The notes: generated by a model not told the origin, from the letters alone. DNA of 64,000 nucleotides from Limnephilus marmoratus (GCA_917880885.1 OU862910.1:11544710-11608709), one strand, 5' to 3'. Shown: positions 1 through 10,583, counted from the first letter of the stretch. Translations and numbers: made by a program.

Positions 1-324
1 AAATTCGATTGAATTGTGAATGAATTGTAATAATAATACAACTTTGGTTGGACAGGGTTCTAACTTTGCAAAGACGATTTCTCATAATCTATTTACCGAT
101 TTCTAATTTTGAAGTTGAATCTCGAGTAAAGTATTTTAGTTTAACATATTTTAAAGGAAAGTGTTTAAATCGGACGTATAATTACCATTTTAGAACATAC
201 CTAAACGTGCATACGGAACCACACGCAACCAGCTATGGTATAATAATTGCATAAGTTTCTATTTTTTATAAAAAAAACTCTCTTTTATAACTTTTGAAGG
301 CTATTCCCATCAATGTGAAGATAA

Positions 325-484
325 GGGAACGTACCCATACTACGTGACCAATTTTTTGCAATTTTTCACCCCCCCCCCCCCCGGTGACCAAAATCCTAAG
401 CAAACCGCCGCTCATTTGTACCAAGCGTGACATTTTGAAGACCCCCCACCCCCCGAAGAGGTCACGTAGTATGGGTACGTTCCC
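325..484. mobile_element. Palindromic MITE, Harbinger-like, copy 1
   Basis: Terminal inverted repeats begin GGGAACGTACCCATACTACG. A three-base TAA flanks both ends (322-324 and 485-487), as expected for PIF/Harbinger-type insertion (TWA target). The 160-bp element carries a run of about 14 C at 369-382 and a second C-rich run near the other end. A second, very similar copy with the same TAA flanks is at 10584-10744. It is non-autonomous; open frames over it are by-products of its palindrome. Confidence 0.88.
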
Positions 485-660
485 TAACAATATTAATTAA
501 TCCATGAAGAAGATAACAATAATAATTTAACGAAAATATGAAAGAGAACTAGACACAGAAAAAATAAAATTTATCCAAGACGCTATCCAGGATACAAACC
601 AATTCTTAGAATGATTGTTTCCAATAAAAAGAGTAGTTGCCCATAATATGGAAAAATAAT

Positions 661-777
661 TATAAAAAATAAAACAACACTTTGTATTTAACCACGAATT
701 TATTATTAATTTCTATCCTGAGGAAGCTTGGTCAAAGCGAAACCGGTAGATATATAAGTGTTGTTTTATTTTTTATA
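661..777 (+). ncRNA. Hammerhead-like motif between 22-bp perfect inverted arms
   Basis: The arms 661-682 and 756-777 are perfect reverse complements over 22 bp. Inside lies CTGAGGA (718-724), a four-base-pair hairpin GCTT/AAGC (726-729 with 735-738) and GAAAC (739-743). CTATC (713-717) can pair with GGTAG (745-749) as a closing stem. This is the order of the hammerhead ribozyme core CUGANGA - stem II - GAAA, with one extra base before stem II. A similar arrangement appears in the Penelope-like fragment at 42460-42491. Catalysis is not shown and the extra base weakens the call. Confidence 0.35.
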
Positions 778-897
778 ATATAACGTCTAACCACAAAGTA
801 ATTGCTTCTTATGAAAAAAGAAAAATAATTACTTGAAGATAACATTGTTAATTCTGAAATTTGAAATATGAGATTGACAATGACGGTTTGACAGAAG

Positions 898-973
898 GTA
901 GGAATAGCGAAATTGGTTAACGCGCACGTCCCGGTTAGACGAGAGATCTGGGTTCGAGTCCCAGTTGCGACCA
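898..973 (+). tRNA. tRNA-like unit, probably SINE head or tRNA pseudogene
   Basis: Box A TAGCGAAATTGG (905-916) and box B GGTTCGAGTCC (951-961) are both excellent internal Pol III promoter matches. A cloverleaf can be drawn: D stem GCG/CGC, anticodon stem CGTC/GACG with loop CCGGTTA (GGT at the anticodon place but C instead of U at position 33), and T stem CTGGG/CCCAG. The acceptor stem GTAGGAA/TTGCGAC has two mismatches. C33, the damaged acceptor and the position between inverted arms favour a SINE head or pseudogene over a working tRNA. A T-rich stretch follows at once. Confidence 0.55.
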
Positions 974-1490
974 TTGTCTTTTTTCTGTTTTTCTGTGTCT
1001 TGCTCTCTTTCATATTTTCGTTTAGATTGTTATTGTTATGTTCTTCTTCAACGCGTAAGTTTCTAATTAAATTTCCCTTACACCATTTCAAGATAGGGCC
1101 ACGTCCTAAGTAAATATTTTCCTTTGAAATATGTTAAACAAAAATTTCTTACACAAGATTGATCCTCAAAATTAAAAATTCCTAAACAGATTATGATAAT
1201 TCGTCTTTGCAAACTTTGAAACCTCAGAACATGGTAAGGCGAAGTTAGAACCCTAGCCAACTAAAGTGATGAACTAACAGATAAAGACAAAATGACAATT
1301 GCAAAAGGATCAAAGTGATATCAGAATCTTGTAAAAAAATGGAATCTTTAAAAACTTAATGTTAGAACTTGTCAAACAAGTATCTACAAAAATACAACAG
1401 CTCTGAAAATTATTTTGATTATAGAAAGTCATTTTTGATAAAAGTTTCAGTTAGAACCTTGTCCAACTGAGGTGACGTAGTGGCCAATTT

Positions 1491-1969
1491 CTGTAGTGCC
1501 ATTTCAGAGGATAATCAGGGGGCTTCACAAAAATTCTTTTTAATCTGTCCATGGACAGATTAATAAAAAACGGTATCGACGTGTATTGGAATGCTGAAAA
1601 GATGTGTGGGATAAAGATGTAACTAAGCCCAGATAATGTATAGATTGAAGATTAGTGAAATTAAATGATTAATTTTATATTCTTCTAGATTATGATAGAC
1701 GATACTGGCAGGTACTAAGCCTAAATACGAAATTGATGACATATCGGCTTCGTAAATAACGACTATGTAAAAATACAAGAATATAAAATATTTTGCATAA
1801 AACGTGTACCAAAATACTCATTATTTTCTGTAAATTGTTGGGTTATAGAAATATAAACAAAGAAAGTCTTTACGTGAAATGAATGCAGTTGAATAGCTTG
1901 TTAATTCGAGGGAGAATGAAAGATTGGTATAGCGGATGGTTCGAATCCGATAAAATGGGCGCAGATATA
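1491..1969. other. No gene recognised
   Basis: Unique-looking AT-rich sequence. The only item of note is an isolated box-B-like GGTTCGAATCC at about 1939-1949 with no box A or cloverleaf around it. Confidence 0.5.
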
Positions 1970-1977
1970 GTTTTTGG

Positions 1978-2748
1978 TAGGGATGTTATGGATATGAAAT
2001 TTCGGATCTGGATACGGATACGGATATAGGAATAATATTATACCGGTTTCGGATACGGTTACGGATATGAAATTATTTCGGATTATCCGCTAGTTTCGGA
2101 TAATTTCGGTTACGGATATTAGAATTTTTCCAGGAACCTCTATTTTTTCAAAGAGTCTGTTATTGACAACTGTTTTTTGCACTCTTGTAAAGATGTTAGC
2201 TGTTGAGGTGGTTGTTGTTTTTGTTGAGTATCTTTTCCAGAAACAACAGTTCTTCATATTTAACAATGTGTTTTGATTTAAGATAAAGTTTCAGAGAAGT
2301 AGTGCCACCTCCTTTGCGTGAAAAATTTTTACCGCACTGTTTACATTTTGCAGAATCTACACATGGAGATGTAATATATCAATGAATCTACATTAATTTC
2401 ATCAAAAAATGTCCAAACTAAACTAGACGTAGGACGCATTTTGCCTTTTCCCAAAACTATAACAATTTATTTACACAACACTTTGAAGTTTTAACGTTTA
2501 AGTTTAAGTTTTAACGTTTGTACACCCACATTCACAAAATAAATCATAAACAATGCAAATTGCAAGAGACACGCGCGGCTTGTGTGACAAGTGACGGCTC
2601 GGCCGGGCAAAATAAGCAAAAATCTGTCATTTAGACTCGGCCTTTATCCGAAACTTTTATATCGGTTTCGGTTACGGTTACGGATATTTTTTTTATTTCG
2701 GATATCCGATAGTTTCGGTTATGGTTACGGAGCTCCATAACATCCCTA
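1978..2748 (-). mobile_element. Non-autonomous hAT element with BED zinc-finger remnant
   Basis: Termini TAGGGATGTTATGGA on both strands, flanked by a perfect 8-bp duplication GTTTTTGG (1970-1977 and 2749-2756); 8-bp duplications are the hAT hallmark. Both ends are rich in repeated TTTCGGATA/GGATACGG-like motifs, likely transposase-binding subterminal repeats. Length 771 bp, too short for a full transposase; only a BED-type zinc-finger segment survives on the minus strand. The intact duplication suggests a fairly recent insertion. Confidence 0.92.
2205..2378 (-). pseudogene. BED zinc-finger remnant of a hAT transposase
   Basis: The minus strand reads ...AKCKQCGKNFSRKGGG..., then TTSLKLYLKSKH. 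This gives the C-x2-C and terminal H-containing pattern of a BED finger, the DNA-binding domain at the N-terminus of hAT transposases. Family members usually read LxxHLKxKH; here the first H is Y, so one metal ligand is lost. No catalytic RNaseH-like domain remains in the element. Confidence 0.7.
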
Positions 2749-2910
2749 GTTTTTGGCTTTTCATATGGTTTATCTACAAAAAGGTTATTTATTGTCCGCA
2801 AACAGAAAACGTAATATCGTTATGGTCTACTAAAAAAGGGATCTAATTTATTTTTTTTATTATCCTTTGATTTTAGGAAGAGCTTTATAGATAAGCGAGA
2901 AGCAAATAAA

Positions 2911-3170
2911 TCTTGATATATAAAAATGAATGTTTTTTGTTTGTCCCTTACGCGATCCTAAACCATTCATCCGATTGCAATGAAACTTTGGTGATTTATT
3001 ATACGCATGCCCGCGATGGTTTCAGTACATAACGGTGAGCTCTGGCGTTATGAATTTTTTCCTATACCATTCATCCAATTGTGATAAAACTTTGGTGATT
3101 TATTGTGTGCAAGCTCGCAAAGGTTTCTATCTATAATGGTGAGTTTTGGCGTTATGAAATTTGTATACAA
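2911..3170 (+). mobile_element. Helitron 5' end with tandem subunits (truncated)
   Basis: It starts A|TCTTGATATATAAAAATGAA, the 5'-TC start plus the ATATAAAAATGAAT block also found at the 5' end of the complete Helitron at 27801-28515. Two ~105-bp direct repeats follow (about 2953-3057 and 3060-3164). Each contains an ATTCATCC-AATTG-like block, an AACTTTGGTGATTTATT block and a GGCGTTATGAA block. No CTAG-type 3' end could be found downstream, so only the left end is supported. Confidence 0.6.
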
Positions 3171-4497
3171 AAATTTACTACAGGAGGCGCGCGAGTTGTT
3201 TGAAAAACGTGTGTATTTCATATAATTCACTATTTTATGTACAACTACTTTATACACAATTGTATGCTTCCTAAATAAACATAAATAAAAATAAAATAAA
3301 ACAATTTTGTGGCAGGGAGAGAACGTGGGAGGAGGAATACTTTCTTTCTTTTAGTAAATAAAAATTTGAAGTGTTTATTTTATTAGTTTAGAAATACAAT
3401 GACAACATTCAAAATGATTTTTAAATGCCAAAGCCCCTCCACAAAAAATGCTGATCGTCTGTCACATTGAGAGTCAACACGTCGTTGATTATTTACACGT
3501 AATACTTTCCAGTTTTCCGCTTAGAATACGATTTTCCGGTCACAATGGAGTTTAAACTTTATTTACCGGGTTTTTTGCATCGCTGCATCACTTCGAAAGA
3601 TTCTCTCCATACTATTTAACAAAAAAACTTGGGCCTTTAATGCCAAACAAGAGGTCCATTCACGGCGAGTTAACAAGCCGACTACGGAGACAGACGCTCA
3701 TCCGTGCCAAAAAGCAATGTTATCATACGTCTTCAGCGAAAGCATCACAGTTACAACAGCACCACCGACTGCGGTAGCTGAGGTATAATAATATAACATC
3801 GTCATACACGTAATAAGCTGTACCCGAAAAGCTAAACTGTGCCAAAATCTCTGCATTTAAAAAATAACAGTCAACAAAGTCATTCAAAGTACACCCTACA
3901 AGGGGTAGGCGACGTAGGCGTGTCAATCCCATTTACATTAAAAGCAGAACACGTGTCAACATAAATAATGGAATTGCATACACAATAATACATTCGCCAT
4001 TGCTATTATTCAAATAATACGAAGATTGTGTTTTACATCTATCTCAAATGAATATCAGGAGATCCGAATAATTTAAAATCCCATAATATTAAAGATGCTT
4101 ATTGATATAAAACGGAACACTCGGGTTCAATGTTCCTTTGTAATGCTGAAGTCACATGGTTCACTCGGATGAAGGTTTACTCGATGAAATGTTCCATTCT
4201 CGTTTCACCGCGTGTTCCGACGGTTCCTTCGAAGGAAGAGTTCACTCGACATTCTCGCTACGAAGTCGTCGAGCGTAGTCGCGGCGCGCATTGGAATTTG
4301 TCCGGCGCTGACGGGGAATATTTACGATTTCAATTGACATTTCCGATAACGTCGAACTAAATTACGAGAAATTGGCGATTCTTGTAAACAGTAAATAAAT
4401 TTCAGCACCATAAAATTAACATATGGTTAAATAATAACCTGAAAACTGATATCTACCAGTATTTTTGCACCATTCACATTTCAAAATAGGCCTCGGC
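3171..4497. other. No gene recognised
   Basis: AT-rich, no coding region. The stretch 4130-4330 is GC-richer than its surroundings and contains several TTCACTCG-like words; an open frame of 76 codons there has no recognisable family. Confidence 0.4.
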
Positions 4498-4517
4498 TTG
4501 CAATAAAATCCATATAA

Positions 4518-7500
4518 GGGTCATTCCGCGGTTTCGTTCAAATCGCATGTTCTCGCAAAAAAGTCATATGAAAGTGAATGTTTTTCAAGAATTTTTTTTT
4601 GGAAAATGTAGCTATTTAAAAAAGGAAAAAGGAGTATTTCGCAGATTAGCCATTTGTTACTTAATTACTTTATGATATACAAAAAACATGCTAAAATTTC
4701 ATTACCTTCCCCATGAAAATGAGGGACCGGTAAATTGATCTACAAATAAGAACAGTTTACACTAGTAAAATTACTACATTCATTAATCGACCTGTATGTA
4801 CAACTAATTATGCATATTTATTTGTATTTAATTTATTTTTAAAACTATTGTATCATAGAAAGAATTGAGATTTTGTTTTTGTCCAGAGAAAATCGTCGTA
4901 GTCTTCCGCGAAAGCGGTAATTAAAATTGTGACCGCGTTTGTCCCTGTTGGTCAGCTGTATCCCGCCCCGCACCTCCGTTACTAACCAGTGTATCACTAC
5001 ATCTAGACGGGGGAAGCCGTGCGTCGCTGAATAAAGAAATATCTGCGATCTACGTGCTCGAAAACAACTTTGTCACCGACCAGGCATCATTACCTTCCAG
5101 CATTTTTTTAAAGTAAGTACATGTTTTAAAAATTTGAATCACATGTCTATAAACTGTATTTAGTCGGACTATATTTGATTGAATCATACAGATTTGTAAT
5201 GTCAACATTAAGCGAGAAATTGAGAAAAAACTGTCAAAACTTCATTACCCTCCGATTCATTACCTTCCGTATCGCCAAAATTTTTGCCGGATGGTAATGT
5301 AGAGGTTTGGAGGGTAATGAAACTTTTGTAAGGGTTATTTTTACGAGCATCTGAGACCATGTTTGGGGGTTAATAAAAGCTAATATTATGAATAAATGCA
5401 GTTTCTTGCGTTCTGGCGTCGGACAATTTCGGTTTTGGTGAAATACCTACATATTTTCTATCTGATGTGGAAAAACAATCAGTTAAAATTTACCCTGCAA
5501 ATTTTTATTTGAAAATTGATTTTTTATTCAATGATATAATTAATTATTCAAATGTCAACGAATATATTACACAAATGATTTAACTATTCACCCTACAGGC
5601 TCAAGATCTTTCATTAGTTATTTGTCAAAACTGACGAATTTTTAGACAATTTAAGTTTCTAAACAAAGCCAAATTTAAACAAAAATCTACATAACTGGGC
5701 ATCTAGAGTCCAACGTTAATTTCTTGATTAAAAAATGATATCACTATTGTAACATTTTAAATCATTTAGGGTAATAAATTATTAAACAAAGATATAAAAG
5801 TGGTTACATTTTTTGGACTCTCCTGTAAAAGTTACCAAAATGAAATTATCCATTTTTATTCTTCGACTTCTCACTTAATCCGATACTTATGATAATGTTT
5901 CTTTGTTATTTGTTACAGGCTTAACCACTATAAACCACAATGGCAAAGTTAAATAAAAATCTGAAAAATTAAGAAAAGCTATCCAAGGACAGACTACGTA
6001 AGCAACAAAAATATACAGAGATTAAAAACAATCCGAAACTGTGCAGTCTTCAGAAAGCGAAAGAAAAAAAGATACACTCTGCGAAAAGCGCAAAAAAAGA
6101 TATGCAGCATTGAAGATAATAATTGTTGGATGATTTTTATAGCGCCATTTTCGTGAGAAAGATATGAGTGAAAGAGCCCAGAGAAAGCAAGGACGAAGAT
6201 GGCGAAAGAACTCTCTAAATTATTTGAAGAAAAAAGAGGAGCAGTGTAAAATAGAAATGATTGTAGTAGAAAATATGCCTCTAATTAGTGAAAATGTTAA
6301 GGAAGTACCCAATAATGTGCGAAACACTCTAGATCCTGACCTCTTCGCAGTCGAGAATGAACAACGAATCACACAAAAAAACATGCATGGTCTAACGAAT
6401 GATAGAAAATTAAGGTACAGATCTATGAAAAACATTACCAAGTTACAGGTGAGATAAACAAACAAAAGAAAATGGAGGCGTTGGAGCTACGAAACGCAAA
6501 CATAGCAATCGAAGATACATTAGAAAAAAGTAAACGACATAGCTACTATTGACTCGCCAACTATTTTCAATAATATTGATGAAAATATGCTATTGAGCGA
6601 ATTCGACGGCTCCATGTTTTTGGACGATACTATCTATTGCTTCAACGCCAGAATCTGCTAAAACTATAGAAAAGAAATGTAAAGTGAAAATACTCTCAAA
6701 TGTCCCGTTCGACTGTCAGCATTATTCCTTCTATAAAAATAGTACCCAAGAATTCAATCTTTTCGATCAATGTGAGTTCGAGAAGTTCATCCGATCCCTA
6801 AGAGTAGAAGATCCTGATTTCAATTAATCAAAACAGCAGTCTCCCAAAACTATGGAAATCCCACACATGGAAATTGACGAAAAGAGCATAAGGAGGCGCC
6901 ATTCAAATATGACTTTGATGACTGGATAATGGTTCAATTTAAAATAAATAACACAACACATCATTTCATTGCGAAATTTAATGGGAAATATGAGTACACT
7001 AGAGTACAAAGTATTTTTTTTGAAAAAAGCTCAAGGAAATTCCAAAAAAATTGTCTGGCCGATTTCATTTCATTCTGGAATCACAAATTCTTCAGCGCTT
7101 GCAAGATCCGTATGAGAATGGAAGAGGAAAATTCACTTTAAAAAATTTTCCAAACTTTAATTTTAAATAGTTTTCTAGCAAAAACTTTCACAAGAATAGC
7201 AATTCGTGATCTCATTAAAGTTCCTTAAATATCATGTTCCTATTTAGATTTAAGACCTGTACCTAGTACGTATTAGTTATGTTGTGTTTGTTTAGTAGTG
7301 TCTCTGATGTTATTTTTAACTGCATTCCAATTGAGTTCTGTTCTTTTCTTATTTTAATTATTATTTTTAATATTTAAATATTTCTATTTTTCAATTATTA
7401 CAATGTTTGCTCAGGAATGTGAAAATTTGTATTTCTTGTGTCCAATACCCACTTATATAACGGAATTATAAAGAATTTGACTACGCCTTATAATTTCGGG

Positions 7501-8118
7501 GTAAGTAATGTAAGTAGGGAAATTACGGTGTGCCTGTGATGTTCCAGCTGCATTTGCTTCGTTTGTACCTATTTTGATATTTTGTCCATTATTTTTCAAC
7601 AATTTATACAAATATTGCAAAAGCATAAGTAAGCAGAACTGATTACGTATGAAAAAATGTATTTCTTGTCTCCAATACTCAAAAGTCTGAATAAAGCTTT
7701 ATTTTTTCACTATAATAGATTTTTCTTCCATTTTCATAATCCGCTCATCACGTCAGGTCGAATGATACTTGGCTTGATTTGAAATCTATTTTATTATTCA
7801 ATTTCAATTCATATTTCATTATTCACAGAAATTTTAATAACTTTGAACGTGTTCACTACCATCTATTACTATTTCATAACCAAACTTCATCACCATCCAA
7901 ATTTACAAATTACCATCCAATAGTTTTTCATTACCATCCACACCTTCATTACCATCCATCAATTTTCTTCGTATCTAAGTGTCGTACAGAGGTGCCCTTT
8001 TCACCTCTCTACATCTGGTAGGTACAGGAACCCATTTCTATAAAAATATATAGTAAAAATGCAAAAAAAAAAAATTCCGCGGAATCAGGCAAATTTGAAC
8101 GAAACGGCGGAATGACCC
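4518..8118 (+). mobile_element. 3.6-kb DNA transposon with 26-27-bp TIRs and 4-bp TSD
   Basis: The ends are inverted repeats GGGTCATTCCGC(G/C)GTTTCG followed by TTCAAAT, one mismatch in about 27. ATAA flanks both sides (4514-4517, 8119-8122). Removing the element and one ATAA gives a sequence collinear with the R1 copy at 45283-45310, so the 4-bp duplication is well supported. A CATTACC(A/T)TCC motif is repeated near both ends. The internal coding region (5.9-7.1 kb) is decayed. A 4-bp target duplication excludes hAT (8) and Harbinger (3); I do not assign a superfamily. Confidence 0.85.
5941..7141 (+). pseudogene. Decayed protein gene of the 3.6-kb transposon
   Basis: Several plus-strand reading frames in succession encode a very basic, charged protein. 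The longest open piece (6164-6457) includes RAQRKQGRRWRKNSLNYL. A last piece (6929-7141) contains VQFKINNTTHHFIAKFNGK and resembles the small beta-rich C-terminal module (a run of hydrophobic and aromatic residues after a D-D-W stretch) seen in insect element-encoded proteins. Stops and frame changes separate the pieces. Start near ATGGCAAAG (5940). Whether this is the transposase or an accessory protein is unknown. Confidence 0.45.
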
Positions 8119-8776
8119 ATAAATGGAATATTTATTAACGTATCCAAAAACTAAAAAAATTTTTGGAAAGGTGATAAAATATGCTTCCAAAATTTATTAT
8201 TAGAAATAACCACGTAATTTTTTAAAGAGAATAATTTTAATGTAAACTTTTAAAAGTTTAAAAAATGTCTCTCCTTGCTTTTATTCTAACTAAAATCACT
8301 GGTAACACAAAAAAATATAAAAACAAACACTTATTTTGTTAGACAAATAAATTATAAACGTTTATGTCATCTCACTTTTTTGTAGTTTCATATAAAAATA
8401 ATTCATAAAAAATTCACAATGTGTCATAAATTTTTTTTCAAATTCGATCAAAAACTTTGGTTCCATAAAAGTGTACATTCGTAATATTTTGTGGTTAATT
8501 GATATATTGAATATATAGAGCATTATTTTCTCTTTCCAATACCGTTTAGATCATATTTTTCACTGGGATATTAAGGGAGAAACAACGATTTCTATGAGAC
8601 GTGTAGGAGTTATTTCGAAAAGTGAACTAAACGGAGCATTTTGACGTTTAAGCCGCTCCGGCTACTCGTCCTCACACCAGAACATTCTCGGCCGACTAAT
8701 TCGCGAGTGAAAGACTGTTCACTTGAGTGTTCACACACATCATTCGCGTCACGTGATGTTAAATTCCGGTTGCGAC

Positions 8777-9093
8777 TGTCTCTCTTCACTTTTTTATGTC
8801 GATGTTACTAACCACTTGTTTGACTGTCCACGAGGCTCACTGCTTTGGCGGTGATTACCTCCATGGGCTTTAGAATTGTAGAAATGACCATCACAGTACA
8901 GTCCTGTAGGCGCGACCGCATACCGCCACCTAACACAGTATGAGGGGACATTGAAGGTCTAGATTCGTTACATTAAATGTAGAGCCGTTTATTCAAAAAA
9001 ATTAGATTCTTGTGAGAACTCCGAAGGGGCGACCATAAGTTGCCTATACCGGGGTGGGACAGTGGTGGGTGCTTCAATGTCTCTCTTCACTTT
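8777..9093. mobile_element. 285-bp insertion with 16-bp direct-repeat flanks (family also at 55.2 kb)
   Basis: TGTCTCTCTTCACTTT occurs at 8777-8792 and again at 9078-9093, bracketing 285 bp. The right part (about 8943-9077) matches 55248-55391, which is likewise bracketed by its own 14-bp direct repeat. The shared part contains GGTCTAGATTCGTT and ends GTGGTGGGT..CTTCAATG immediately before the flank. Long target duplications suggest retroposition, but no Pol III promoter or A-tail is evident, so the class is open. Confidence 0.6.
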
Positions 9094-9416
9094 CGTGTTC
9101 ACACGGTTCATTTCGAGGGAAAGAGGCGGAATGAAATCACGAAATGAAAGATAAATGAACCATGTGAATGGGCTATAAGTCTAAATGCCCCGGGCTGCAC
9201 AAAGGGCGGGGTGTGAGCAATACTGTGAACGTATCCTGGCCACAGAGGGTGATATTTGAAGTTAAAGTCAAAGGATGAGTAAGGGGTGGAAGAAACGAAT
9301 CGTTTCACATCACAAGCCGGAAATAATAGGCATCGGAATGTGAAATTTTATAGGTAACGTCAAATTGATAATCGATTATTATTTTTTTTTGATTACTTGA
9401 TACGAAGGTAACAAAA
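9094..9416. other. No gene recognised
   Basis: Contains an open frame on the minus strand of 66 codons without recognisable family; nothing else seen. Confidence 0.4.
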
Positions 9417-9499
9417 AAATCAGAGTGTGCAATTCACACGTGATAGAAATGAAACCTTCAGAAAACTAAAGTAGGCAAGAGTGGGGAGACCACGAAGCA

Positions 9500-9600
9500 C
9501 TTTTTTTTATCAATGTGAAGGATGATTTTTCATATTTTGTCGTCGAATTCCAGTGCACCTTTTCCTGTACATTTAGTCATTTTATTAGTATTTGTGTTTT
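9500..9600. repeat. Repeat R3, copy 1
   Basis: About 100 bp (TATCAATGTGAAGGATGATT ... GTACATTTAGTCATTTTATT) nearly identical to 13486-13585. It is inside R2 here and between two R1 segments there, so it is independently mobile or part of a longer mobile unit. In both places it starts with a run of T. Confidence 0.65.
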
Positions 9601-9704
9601 CTTCTTCGGAGTCGCTGGATATTGCCTTCGTTTGCGTTTTCTTTGTCTGTTCATTTTGAAGTAGTTGAAAACTGATTTTATTTATTTATTTTATTATTTA
9701 TTTC

Positions 9705-9781
9705 GTGGGATCCGATCCTTGGTGGTGAACGTTCGGCCGTTGATGTTCGTCAGGCGCTTTATACCACTAGACTAAAAAACA
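9705..9781 (-). tRNA. tRNA-like sequence, degenerate SINE head
   Basis: The minus strand has a box-A-like TAGTCTAGTGG (9764-9774) followed about 50 nt on by GGATCGGATCC (9708-9718), a damaged box B. The intervening GTATAAAGCGCCTGACG resembles the D arm to anticodon arm of a tRNA. Flanked by AAATAAATA-rich tails. Not a functional tRNA; SINE remnant is the likeliest reading. Confidence 0.4.
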
Positions 9782-9982
9782 CCTGCGTGAGACTGTGGAT
9801 TTATCGTATTATATTGGAACTGTGTACCCATGAAATAAATAAATATTTTATTGCTATCTCATTCTCTCGCAGGCTATATACTTAAGATGTATGTGTTTGT
9901 CTCTTATTAGTGTCGTTATTATTCGTTTAGTCGAGTTTCAAATCAAAACTGTTCTAAAGTAGTTTTCATTTCAAAAAACGAT

Positions 9983-10448
9983 ATAGATTCCTGCGTATCC
10001 AATCTGATATAAAAAAACCATAAATTTACAGTCTCAAAGTGAAAGAAAAAAATGAGATTATTTTGAGTCATGTCACAATTGCAAGGAAGGCCCGTTTCCC
10101 TTTTCACCTAATTGGGTCGATGGCCGGTGCAATCTGAAATTCGCTAATAATAATTGGTAGCGAGAGCCGCACGACACTAAATTAGCATCAGAACTAATTA
10201 CACAGACACGGAAGCTTTCAAAACACTCCTTTATGGCTTAATACATTCATCATAGAAAACACAATGGCTTATCGTACGGCGTTATTCCAAAAGAGATGAC
10301 ATTCGTGTCAATTAACTAACATAATTTACAGAAATTTCAGAAGGCCGTTTTAAAAACTAGAGAACTGTGAGAACTTCTGAGAAAGTCTTTCCTCGTATCT
10401 TTACTACTTCAATCTTATATTATAGGAATTTATATAAAAATATGCCAC
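9983..10448. other. No gene recognised
   Basis: AT-rich sequence without recognisable feature. Confidence 0.4.
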
Positions 10449-10524
10449 TGTAAAAGCCCGTAAATTGGTAAATCTTAGGATTTACTGGAATATCTTAAGA
10501 TTTACCGTAGTACGGGCTTGTACA
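10449..10524. repeat. Near-perfect palindrome, MITE-like
   Basis: TGTA.AAGCCCGTA followed by GGTAAATCTTA is mirrored by TAAGATTTACC and TACGGGCTTGTACA. About 27 paired bases with a loop of around 15. No second copy and no target duplication seen, so it could be a small MITE or a transcribed hairpin. Confidence 0.55.
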
Positions 10525-10583
10525 GTAACGTCATATATATAGAAATATTGGGATGAGAAAATATTCAGAGCATATTTAACTAA

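Larger units (their letters stand above)
503..1050. repeat. Inverted arms flanking the tRNA-like unit
   Basis: The segment 503-562 (starting TGAAGAAGATAACAATAAT) is the reverse complement, with few changes, of 985-1050. The right arm ends directly at the right-hand direct repeat of the composite insertion, so it marks the end of the inserted unit. The left arm looks like a partial inverted second copy of the same end. Partial inverted copies of this kind are known for Penelope-like elements; that assignment is inference. Confidence 0.65.
264..1052. mobile_element. Composite insertion within FB1 copy A, flanked by a ~15-bp near-identical direct repeat
   Basis: GCATAAGTTTCTATT (249-263) and GCGTAAGTTTCTAAT (1053-1067) flank this block, and the homologous FB1 copy at 47 kb runs straight through this point without it. 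The block holds a Harbinger-like MITE, a pair of inverted arms, a hammerhead-like motif and a tRNA-like unit. A duplication of about 15 bp with two mismatches fits retroposition (SINE or Penelope-like) better than cut-and-paste transposition. What the original inserted unit was is inference. Confidence 0.6.
41..1490. mobile_element. Foldback-type DNA element FB1, copy A (interrupted)
   Basis: The arm at about 47-180 is the reverse complement of the arm at about 1090-1262; both carry AGGGTTCTAACTT-like and GCAAAGACGA-like blocks. A second copy with the same arms and the same sequence beyond the right arm (1290-1480 here) lies at 47122-47788. The two copies agree in order and orientation, so this is one element type with long inverted arms and no visible coding capacity. 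Copy A carries an extra 0.8 kb (264-1052) that copy B lacks. Its outer ends are less clear than those of copy B. Superfamily not assigned. Confidence 0.7.
4498..8640 (+). repeat. Dispersed repeat R1, copy i, split by a 3.6-kb transposon
   Basis: 4498-4517 joined to 8119-8640 aligns along its length with 45190-45710 and 52517-53175, and in reverse with 11853-13467. Shared landmarks are CAATAAAATCC, GGTGATAAAATATGC, a block rich in ACTTTGG, and the end block TTAGATCA...GAGA..CAACGATTTCT. R1 is about 520 bp and has no coding sequence. It may be a MITE or the end of a larger element; I could not find clean terminal repeats. Confidence 0.7.
9417..9982 (+). repeat. Dispersed repeat R2, copy 1, interrupted
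   Basis: 9417-9499 and 9855-9982 together match the uninterrupted copy at 10766-11010. Landmarks are GAAACCTTCAGAAAACTAAA, CTACGAAGCAC, CTATCTCATT.TCTCG and GAGTTTCAAATCAAAAC. The copy is split at GAAGCAC by about 355 bp that begins with a T-run. R2 recurs at 50011-50255 (reverse) and 56812-57700. Confidence 0.65.

Noticed and set aside
266..490. 74-codon glycine-rich open frame
   Set aside because: It lies across the palindromic Harbinger-like MITE, and the poly-G part is the C-run of the element.
1939..1949. Isolated GGTTCGAATCC, perfect box B
   Set aside because: No box A within 30-60 bp upstream and no foldable tRNA, so not called as a tRNA or SINE.
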